Source of the DNA: Knufia peltigerae
Lineage: Eukaryota; Ascomycota; Eurotiomycetes; Chaetothyriales; Trichomeriaceae
DNA length: 64,000 bases
Direction of reading: 5' to 3'
Assembly: GCA_030247855.1 (NCBI GenBank)
Contig: JAPDRN010000001.1
Coordinates: forward strand, 558,001-622,000
Below are positions 56,005 through 64,000 of the stretch, one piece after another. Every line of letters starts with the position of its first letter. Position 1 is the first letter of the stretch. The notes beneath the pieces are model-generated. The model had not been told where the DNA came from. It saw only the letters and a list, made by a program, of their open reading frames with translations, and searched no databases. Made by a program: the position numbers and the translations under genes.

Positions 56005-56110
56005 ATGCCAGCAGCATATGCGGTGCGGGATGGGGGCGATGCCAAAACGAAGAAACAAAGCATGGCAGATCTTAAGCTTAGACGGCTTCAAGAGCTCAAC
56101 TCAAGGCTGA
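55628..56110 (+). CDS. Candidate small protein overlapping the G-gamma start
   Basis: From an AG acceptor at 55727-55728 to a stop at 56108-56110 the frame ELIYLGIHPEQLRLEPYYFL onward is open, with a strong preference for C or G in third positions up to about 55995. A start at ATG 55628 joined to the acceptor through a donor GTACGA gives MDPHTKELIYLG in frame. The last 106 bp overlap the first exon of the G-gamma gene in another frame. I do not recognise the product. It could be a real small gene, an upstream ORF on the G-gamma mRNA, or just leader with biased composition. The splice model is a guess. Confidence 0.35.
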
Positions 56111-56361
56111 AGGAGGACCTCGAGAGGCCGCGTGTCAAGGTTGCAGAAGCTTCAATGAGGTGAGCTCTGCTCCAGAATTTTTGTTTACTTGTGCGATTGG
56201 GAATTTTACTGACGGCGCCGGACTTTCACAACAGCCTCATCAACTACTGTAATCAGACCCGAGATTACATGGTACCTTCTGTCTGGGGACATGTCGACCG
56301 AAAAGAAGATCCTTACAACCCACAGTCTGGCGGAAGCGATGGTTGTTGTTCAGTCATGTAA
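56005..56361 (+). CDS. gpgA: Heterotrimeric G protein gamma subunit
   Basis: Partner of G-beta in receptor signalling at the plasma membrane. Exons 56005-56159 and 56235-56361 give 93 residues, the fungal G-gamma length. It reads AAYAVRDGGD, then KQSMADLKLRRLQELNSRLK, the helix that forms a coiled coil with G-beta, then VAEASMSLINYCNQTRDYM and VPSVWGHVDRKEDPYNP. The end CCSVM is a CaaX box (Cys-Ser-Val-Met), with a second Cys just before for palmitoylation, as in other fungal G-gamma. The ATG at 56005 is supported by the family's start MPA(A)Y. Confidence 0.95.
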
Positions 56362-57369
56362 TTGGAGCCTAATGGAGTTTGTTTTATTGAGAGACAAGAG
56401 GAGAACCAAAGAAAGATGAACCGATCAATGTTGACGGACAGGAAGTGTGATTCGAACCAAGAACAAAAAAAAAGCATACGGCGCACCAGGGCGTTTGTTG
56501 GACCAATTTTTTCAACGGCGACGATTGTTTCATGCCAGAGAGAGCAACCATTTGTTGCTATGCTTTTCTACTCGGTCTAGTAGTCGGGCTTTTACCGTTC
56601 CTGTTGATAGCATTCTATGAAAGAGACCCTCAGTAGGGCTAGGGACCATAAGGTAGTTCAAAATAAAGAAAAGAAAACAAAGAGTCACAGTCTCACTACT
56701 GGGTTGATTTAATGTGTATTTTGTGGGATCCGTTTTGATTTTAGTCATTGAGTAAGAGGGACTGATCGTGTTCCAAACTACCTACTGACATTGATATCGA
56801 TGCCCCAACGAGAGAGGGGTCCAGGCAGAGCATTAAAACACGCCTCGTCTTTTTCAAAAGACTCAATCATATCTCTGGACTCCGTCCTGTTTACCATATT
56901 TGATCGACCGCATCTCTGAGGTCTTTGAAACAAAGACCAAGATCGAGTGACTCGTATAAAACAGTAATCAGATCTCTACAATCTCCACTGATCTGATCAT
57001 CTTTTTCTTTCCAGGGATCGTCTCAGCCTGGGCCACAGGGGGGCTCTATTGTGGGCATCTGATTGTGGATTTTTATGAGCGTCTCCGATACAATAGGCGC
57101 CCCCAATAGGCTGAAGGATGACTTCGAAAACCCTAAAGAAAGGGCTTTTGTTCCAGTACATAATCCCGGGCGAGGATGACATATTGGTATGTACAGTATT
57201 GCTCCAACATCAAATTTATATTTACTCGGCACAAAATGGTTTCTTAAACTTACGTTCTTGTTTTTGCAACGACGTTGCACTTCTCTGCCGACTTGAAAAA
57301 GTCTTGCGCTTGATTACGAAGAGAGGGCCCTCTCACATTACTCGTTGCGTTACGCGACGGTGATACAAA
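56362..57369. other. Intergenic region, no gene seen
   Basis: 1.0 kb. AT-rich 3' UTR of G-gamma at the left and the promoter of the Rdx gene at the right. A GATTCGAACC word near 56450 resembles a tRNA T arm but has no matching stems. No gene is supported. Confidence 0.5.
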
Positions 57370-58219
57370 ATGACGACGCAGGCACAAGCAGCAGCAAGCT
57401 CGACGGCGGTGACGAGTCAACAAGCCACGACGGCCGTCCAAGTTCCAAGGATATCGATCAAGTTTTGTACACAATGTAAATGGAACCTGAGAGCTGCTTA
57501 TGTGAGTTGCATTCCCTTTTTCCCCTGACCCCAAACCAGGCCTACTGTGGGTTGTGTTTTCATGGGGGGGATAAGTAGTTCCAAATATATCAAGGCCTGT
57601 TGGGAGTGAAGGTCGGAATGGACTTAGCATCACAAGTGGTGTGCTAGGTATATATTCAAAAGTCGGAAGGACACTCTACCACAGAATCACGACATCCAAA
57701 ATCCCCCGTCGAACACAAAACTGACTCAAAGGACAACAACAGTACGCCCAGGAACTTCTCCAAACTTTCGGTACGAGTGTAGGAGAAATCGCACTTGTGC
57801 CAGCCACAGGAGGAATCTTTACCGTGACAATGACTCATGCTGTTGCAACTTCAACTTCAACAGACTCGAAAGTCACCCAAAAGTCGGAAGAATCTCCTGA
57901 ACAAATGGAACCGACGACGACGACAATGACAACAACAACAACAGTGACAGCGACGGACACTATACTTTGGGATCGGAAAACTGACGGCGGGTTCCCAGAG
58001 ACAAAGGAACTCAAGAGTCGAGTGAGGAACATTATCCAGCCAGGTCGAGATCTGGGCCATATAGATAGAAGTTTGAACAAGGCAAAGACGACGCCTCAGC
58101 AGCAAGCAAGCCAGGCTGAGGAAACAGTGAGGGATGGCAGTTCAAACGGTAGTAATCAGGAGACTGGTGGCGGTGAGGGAGAGGCAAAGTCAAAGATAGA
58201 GTGCGAGGATTGCAAGTGA
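57370..58219 (+). CDS. Rdx-family (SelW/SelT/SelH-like) thioredoxin-fold protein
   Basis: Small redox protein of the Rdx group, in which animal members carry selenocysteine. Exons 57370-57501 and 57743-58219 give 202 residues. The redox motif is CTQC in ISIKFCTQCKWNLRAAY, with Cys in both places, so no selenium is needed. Splicing across a 241-nt intron gives AAY-YAQELLQTFGTSVGEI, matching the family's helix. ALVPATGGIFTVTM and ILWDRKTDGGFPETKELKSR complete the fold. A Thr/Ser-rich insert of about 35 residues sits between the two parts, and the C-terminal tail is Ser/Gly/Gln-rich and ends IECEDCK. The substrate is unknown. Confidence 0.88.
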
Positions 58220-58874
58220 GTGAGTGAGTGTGGTTTACGACGTGCATGTTGCAATAAAACAACACATCATATCATATCAAAGACCAGAATACCTTCGCAT
58301 TCAACGATCAACTTCAACACAGAATCGAGAAATCTGGATGACATTAGAATTGCGCTCCGGTACTTTCGGGATTCTATTACTCGTGGAAGATTTTCCTTTC
58401 TACATTGACAAGCCGATCAAGTTCTCACAACACAATGCCGCAACATCCCGTTCTTCAGAAGTAAATTACACCCGAGCTGGGATAGGGGCGGTGAAGCTGA
58501 GAATGGGACGTTGGGAGGTCGGGTGCTATCTCCCTCTTCGCCTTTTCGACATCTTCGAGAGATCGTAAACAGCTGCACCGATGCTGATTGACACACGTGG
58601 CTTGTGATAATGTTGTTGAGCCCATTTCGGGGAAGAAATCTCGACCTGAGATGGCCCCCCTTTTGATGACAGCGACTAACATGGAGTTCCAAACGGGCAG
58701 GCTATGATGCCACATAGTTGACTCTAAAGCCTTCCAGTAGTAGGAGATTTTCTCCCCCCCTCCGATCTCGTGCTGCGGTGTATGCTCCAAAATACAGAAA
58801 TATACTCGCTGATAGCGCTCACCTGAATCTTAACATGAATTGCCAGGTACTGAATCAACAAGACAGACCAGCAT
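58220..58874. other. Convergent 3' region
   Basis: 655 bp between the Rdx stop and the stop of the next minus-strand gene. No gene is supported. Confidence 0.5.
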
Positions 58875-59678
58875 TCACTTGTTCTTGAACTTCTTCTTGA
58901 CGTATTTCATAACTCGTTTATCACTCATGATGAAGCCACCGATAGCAGCTCCGAGAAAGACGTGGGACGCAGTGGTGGCCCCGGATTCTAGTGGCAAGGA
59001 ATTTGTTGGTTGGCCTGATGATGAAGATGTTGCTGTCGGATCATCAGCCATTTTGAAGCCAAGTTCAGGGTACGCAGTAGTCGTCGAGGCGGCAGTTGGA
59101 TCAGCTGAATCCTCGTCCGACTCCTTCTCAACAGCCTTGGCCCTTTCTTCAGCCTTAGCCTTTCTCTTCGCTGCTAATTCCTTCTGGTGCTCATCGTCTT
59201 TCACGATCCATTCGTCCAGAACTACCTGGTCGGGGAACATTCGCCTGTGGAAGGCAATCCAGATCGGCACCAGGAGTCGATGCAAACGTTCCTCTTCCTT
59301 CTTGTCATCCTTGCTCACCTTCTTCGTGGCACCGACCCAGGTCGCCCGACTCCAACCGGACTGGAAGTCGCTGTTGATCCGACACCAAGGATGGGCAAAT
59401 CGCGAGGTGACGAATTTCTGTGTGCACGTCCTATAACCTTCCCTGCTGCCTGGTTCGAGCAACGTGATGATGGTCGGTTGTTCTCGGAACGTTTTCAGGT
59501 CGTGGAAGAATTGAGCACGAGAATCTCTCTGTATCAATAGTGCATCGAAGAAGCGTGTGTAGCAAGCTGGTGATTCGTCCAAAGATGTGATGTATCGGTA
59601 TAGTCTGGGTTCAATAGTCGGCTCTTCGTCCTCCACGACTAGTTGGGTGTTTGCAGGTCTGTTTGCGGAGGGCATCAT
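58875..59678 (-). CDS. Uncharacterised fungal protein, C-terminal hydrophobic segment
   Basis: 267 residues from two tandem ATGs (59678 or 59675), no intron. I do not recognise a named family. The first half contains PRLYRYITSLDESPACYTRF and FREQPTIITLLEPGSREGYR, then an aromatic-rich block FAHPWCRINSDFQSGWSRAT. A central basic/acidic helix (WIVKDDEHQKELAAKRKAKA) is followed by an Asp/Glu and Ser/Thr-rich linker. Near the end is a hydrophobic HVFLGAAIGGFIM with GxxxG spacing, followed by the basic KRVMKYVKKKFKNK. This looks like a tail-anchor or short membrane-associated end. Codon use and intact frame support a real gene. Function unknown. Confidence 0.75.
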   Translation of the reverse strand: MMPSANRPANTQLVVEDEEPTIEPRLYRYITSLDESPACYTRFFDALLIQRDSRAQFFHDLKTFREQPTIITLLEPGSREGYRTCTQKFVTSRFAHPWCRINSDFQSGWSRATWVGATKKVSKDDKKEEERLHRLLVPIWIAFHRRMFPDQVVLDEWIVKDDEHQKELAAKRKAKAEERAKAVEKESDEDSADPTAASTTTAYPELGFKMADDPTATSSSSGQPTNSLPLESGATTASHVFLGAAIGGFIMSDKRVMKYVKKKFKNK

Positions 59679-60069
59679 GGGTGGTGACTTTTTGAGATCA
59701 ACTATACCATCTGCAGACCAAAGATTGGAGGATCAGATGCTGTACGACCCGAGTGAGACGTGTAATGTGTAATCCAAAGTCGACTGATGCTGCGCAGACT
59801 TGTGGGTGAGAATATTCGGATGTTGGTGGAAGGGTATTCGATGAGGCATTATCCGGTAAAGGAGAAATATCATCAACTACCAGGTACGGGAGAAAGCTGG
59901 TCTTGTCGACATCGTGAGTCCAGCCAAAGCTGGGCAAGATGTTATTGTTGTTGATCCCCTCAAGGTAATGCCGAGAAGGTCCTCATCTCATCACGCTTGT
60001 ACATTTAATTTGATTGGATTTGCACACGAAAGCAACAAAATAAGTCGAAATTGTGGCACTCACACAAGA

Positions 60070-60490
60070 CGTACCAAGAAATGACTTGCAGGCAGCCGAC
60101 AGTGTCCATTTGGCCTTGGCTGGCCACTGTATGGAGCGCCCAGAGAAGGGAGGCTTCACGAGAAGTGCCCGATAGCCTTGGAAGGGTGTAAGCTCCAACT
60201 TTGGATCCCTTCACCCATCTTATCAGGCCTCTGTTGGTATTTTATATCACTTGAACTGATGGACCGGAGTAAACATGAGGTTTGGAAGCGATATTCGACG
60301 AGGGCGCCTAGTGAACCCTTTGCGGGTAAGAAAACCGCAGGTACTGACGGCTAAACTGCGCTAGTCCCAACTGATTATCCCTCGTCCAACAACGCTCGAC
60401 ATCTGCCCCGGTTCTTTGTACCCAATTCTCGAGATATGAACCCTTGAAAAGAAACCGGTCTCTTGCCAGATATTGTTTCTGCATGTCGGG
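60070..60490 (-). pseudogene. Possible ankyrin-repeat gene relic
   Basis: On the minus strand, one frame reads EASLLWALHTVASQGQMDTV, close to the ankyrin pattern (..LHxAASxGxxDxV..L). Another frame nearby reads RTGADVERCWTRDNQLG, also ankyrin-linker-like. The pieces are in different frames with stops between, and I cannot join them by clear splice sites. It could be a decayed ankyrin gene or chance. Low confidence. Confidence 0.2.
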
Positions 60491-63400
60491 AAGCCCCAGC
60501 TGAAGAAGATCACGACAGGATCGGCGGCCATGGAGCGTACCCTCAGGATCCTCGTGAGATGATGATGGGCAGTTGACCCGAAGGCTGAGGAAGGTATGGT
60601 GGTAACGATGAGGATAAAGATCACTTTGGCCACGAACAAGACGATGAAGGTGAAGTTTATAGCGGGGGTATGATGGGTATGAGTATGGGTATGGGTTTGC
60701 CTTGGGGACGCGATACGTATGCAGTTCAACCACCTCAGTAGGGATCTCCGACAACAGGGTGTTTCTATCAGATTGTGTTGTCCTAAGCCACGACCACAAG
60801 GCCAAAGAATCCATCGAAGAATACCTACCCTGTCTACTCCGTACAGAGTAGTGAACCCAGCTAGGTCTCCTCAAGATATCATCCACTTGAGAAGACTCAT
60901 GCCGGGAGTGCGAGCTTTGCAATTTGTATGCTAGAGTCAGTGAACATGAGTGAGTAAATGGTACCTACAATGCAGTATTCCCGTTCTACCCTTACTGTTT
61001 ATAATTCACCTACAGCATCACCGACCTTGTAATTGTAAACAATTACTTTCATGCAGTTGGGGCAAAACATTTCACTCACCCTCCGAGAAATGTTTACCGT
61101 CTGACCCATGCCTCAGATACGCAGCATGTACACGCACACACATGCACACGCGTATAATGTGCAGCAAAACTTGCAGAAGGTATATGAAGCTCACAAGCCA
61201 AGGCTCCAAGACAGGCTTGAATCGCGTCTTGTGTCTCTTTGCCGTCGAGGGTGACTGTGAAGATGTGTTTGATCGCCATCATCTTCTCAATTCCAAGACT
61301 CTTGGCCGTGATATACGGACTGTACTCAAACGACTTACGAGTCGCCAAGGCGATTGTTTGCAGTTTGGTGGTCCACGTACAGTAATAATACGTCTCTTCT
61401 TATAAAGCACACCGTTACGAGTATTAGGGGGATGTTTCAGGGGGGAAATCGTTTGCGGGTGAGTAAGCTATTTCTTGGCGGCTGAGCTTACCTCTCGCCT
61501 TGATCTCCGGGGGGCTTTGATACTGCTACCAAGAAACTGCATACGTAGGTACCTAGACCTGAGAGACGAAGTTGAAGCCATCCGCAGGTACCTTGGCACA
61601 TCCCTAAATCTCAAAACATTGCACGTCTGTATACTGTAAAGTCAACAACAACACGCTGATCACTCTTCGAATGGTGTTTCACATTACCTTGTTCGAGTAA
61701 ACTTACCTACTATATATGGACTCCGTAGAATTAAGCTCACTTAGTTCTCGCTTGAGACAATAGATCGGCAGCTCCTGAACCTGATACATTGACGTTGGGG
61801 CCTTCTAAGCGAGAGTGATGCCCGTCTTGTCTGGGAACAATTAACCAACAACATACTGTTACCCCGTAGTATTTTCTGCAAGACCATCAATGGTCACGTT
61901 CCTGTGATCCACCACGAAGAAGTCGGATGGTCAAGACGTGTCTGACATCTTCCCCCCTTGCCATGTCTTCGGGCGGGAAGAAAATGCGGTGAGCATACAA
62001 AGTTACAAGCAACTCATCATGTGAGGAACGGCTTGGGACGAAGCGGAGATTATTGTGATGCTCCCTCGCATTGTAGGCTACGCTCGGCTTGCTGTTGATC
62101 CTGGAACAGAACAGCCCGACGCCACAGACGAAGCAGAAGCAGGGTTGACAGAATGCGGTGAAGCACCATATTCACAAGAACAAGGGTTTTATGCCGACTC
62201 TGAAAAGCAAGTGAGGTGCGCAGAGGTTGGTCACAATGGTATTAAGCATCCCGTACGAGTACAACATACGAGTAACGAACCCCTGCTGCACCAAGTATGC
62301 TTTGGCCTTTTGGTTGGCTTGTACGGGCATGTTGGTCGACGTATTTTGCAGGTACCTCCGAATTAGGCAAGTCTGGTTCCTGATCCGGCCTTTTCTCAGA
62401 AGGCGTTTGCATTCTCCGTACATGCGATGGCAATTGGTTGGAAACGGGTTCCCTCGAAATGCGACCTCGCTTGACCCATCCTTTGGTTGTGTGTGTTTGC
62501 ATTTGCACAACGGATGACCCTTCGAAATGACAACGGGTCATCGGAAGATATCGTAGAAGAGGAAAAGCTTCCAAGCTTCTGCATGTCGGTATCCAAGCGT
62601 GGGGGGAGGTGCTTGAGCGAGCGGTGCATTAGCTCTGTCGCCTGTGATTCGTCATTTGGAAAATGCCTCATAGTAAAATGTCAACTTGCCGAGGGAATGG
62701 TCCACCTCGTCCGACTCCAACAGCACAATGTTGCCTCTTCACACCCAATTACGCTGCTCTTCCATGCGCTCACAACCCACTGACCAGTGGCCGTCATATT
62801 GGATAGACTGCTGCTAACTTTTTCGGCATGCAACAACATAGCTTGTCTGAGAAGGTGGGTGCAGCTGCGAATTGCATCTCCTCCTCACAATAACAGACTA
62901 GGCCAGCATTGCATGCAGCCAGATGCTGATCGACAAGTACTGTACTCGTACCAGCATCTGATGTCGAGAGAACCCTTGAACCTGTTCGCAGCGGACCCTT
63001 TCCCACGCGTTTGGTTCTGGCCTCGATTTGTATCAATTGTGAGCTCGTGGATAGTCCGAGCGTCGATTCATACCACAACCCGCGTTTTCGAATCATTACG
63101 CAACCATTCTAGAATCTAGAGGTCTGAGCACTGTCCTGACCGTTTGTTGACCGCCTGTCTTTGCGCAGTGCTCCTTTGTGTTCAATGGGTGCTAGCTTCC
63201 GCAGGATGGAGTTGACAACCTCGAAACACGGGCCGCTGTGGATTCTCGCCATGTTGTGGAGAGCTATGAGACGAAGCAGTCCTCCGGTCATACTTTTGAT
63301 CGCGTTGGGTGATGCGAGTAGCGCGTACACAAGGGGGTGGTGGGCTCGCCAAAGCTCGATGAACTCGCATGTATGCATGCACGGGTGTGAAGGGGTCAGG

Positions 63401-63623
63401 TGCGGCAAGAGTCGAGGGTTGGAGATTGTGTTTGTCACATATTGGGTTACGATTGCACACTCCAACAAGTCATCTGCATCTCGTATGCGGCAGGTGTATT
63501 CGCTCTGCACGGCCCGCCCGTCAGAAAACGAGGGTGTAGGTAAGATTGTGAGACGGTCAGATTAACAGGTCATGCAGGATCGCCAATGTATGCCTGAACA
63601 ATGGTGAGCTGAAAATAATAATT

Positions 63624-63670
63624 TGTGTGCGTGTGTGTGTGTGTGTGTGTGCGCATGTGTGTTGTGTGTG
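63624..63670. repeat. (GT)n dinucleotide microsatellite
   Basis: A GT run of roughly 13 units, then interrupted GT/GC/AT steps. Non-coding. Confidence 0.9.
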
Positions 63671-64000
63671 GGAAGCAATAGAACGTATCCACGAGTGACA
63701 GTTTTGGTAGCGGATCGGTTGACGTCATCTCACTTGCTTGTAGGTAGATCCGGCTTCGTCTATGCAAAAACTACTGTGGTGCTGGGGATACTTGTAGGAG
63801 TAGGACTACTCCGAAGATGTTGGAGGGTTGTACAGCAGTATAGCCACGACACATGGGCATAGCCCGCTGCAGGGCACGACCAGGTATGATGCGCGTAGAT
63901 GAGACTTGGGGTGTCTGATGCCCTGAACCAGGCACCAAGGACTCAGATGCCAAGGACCTCAAGAGTCAGGAATTGGAGGTGTTCATGGTCGCTACTGATG

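Larger units (their letters stand above)
59679..64000. other. Gene-poor region at the right end
   Basis: 4.3 kb where I can support no gene. Contents: a possible ankyrin-like relic on the minus strand (about 60070-60490), one TACTCCGTAC (60835-60844), several GGTACCTA words (60960, 61550), and a (GT)n run. A minus-strand open frame at 63109-63510 (133 codons) reads like protein in places but has no family I know and no clear start or splice sites. The rest is non-coding as far as I can see. Confidence 0.4.

Noticed and set aside
56440..56470. tRNA T-arm-like word (GATTCGAACC)
   Set aside because: No acceptor, D or anticodon stem can be formed around it.
60308..60922. 204-codon minus-strand frame
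   Set aside because: Part of it is translated from simple repeats (YPYSYPSYPRY); it has no consistent family match. Only a short segment is mentioned as a possible ankyrin relic.
63109..63510. 133-codon minus-strand frame that reads like a protein
   Set aside because: No recognisable family, no splice signals, and both strands are open here. Left as unannotated.

Overview
This 64 kb window is nuclear DNA of a filamentous ascomycete (Pezizomycotina). The genes are split by short spliceosomal introns, mostly 45-80 nt with GTRAGT-like donors and CTRAC-like branch sites. The gene set fits too: Zn2Cys6 regulator, HET-domain protein, Ssk1, Whi3, G-gamma, Och1-like GT32. A Eurotiomycete, possibly a black-yeast-type Chaetothyrialean, is my guess from the gene content; the sequence alone does not prove it.

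Layout. 0.4-3 kb: V-ATPase proteolipid (c' type) and a mitochondrial serine/homoserine O-acyltransferase (CysA type). 4-11.5 kb: GT32 mannosyltransferase, PKA-like kinase, ubiquitin-interacting protein. 11.5-18.6 kb: a gene-poor stretch holding only the Whi3-type RNA-binding gene with its very long upstream region. 18.6-21.2 kb: Ssk1 response regulator. 21.6-26.7 kb: a HAD dehalogenase-like enzyme, an SDR, and an alpha/beta hydrolase with an Asp nucleophile. 26.8-39.3 kb: HET protein, then housekeeping genes (Nop14, intron-containing tRNA-Ile(UAU), a GPATCH11-like protein, an unknown membrane-anchored protein, ribosomal proteins uS19 and P2, Spt2). 39.8-49.7 kb: an aromatic-catabolism cluster. 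50.2-59.7 kb: Hpm1, eIF3a, G-gamma, an Rdx/SelW-like protein, and an unknown protein. 59.7-64 kb: no gene I can support, only a possible ankyrin-like relic and simple repeats.

The most interesting unit is the 39.8-49.7 kb cluster. Gentisate 1,2-dioxygenase, an FAD aromatic hydroxylase (3-hydroxybenzoate/salicylate type) and an FAH-family hydrolase (fumarylpyruvate hydrolase) together make a route from a hydroxybenzoate through gentisate to central metabolites. A Zn2Cys6 regulator shares a divergent promoter with the hydrolase. An alpha/beta esterase-like gene lies inside the cluster and may release the aromatic acid from an ester; that is inference. The dioxygenase/hydroxylase divergent promoter carries a perfect TCGGA-N5-TCCGA inverted repeat, a good candidate operator. 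No maleylpyruvate isomerase and no transporter is visible in the window.

A second recurring signal is the 10-mer TACTCCGTAC (or its complement TACGGAGTAC). I found at least 16 copies by eye, all outside coding exons.

Exon boundaries below were worked out by hand from splice consensus, reading frame and family conservation. They are models, not transcript data.
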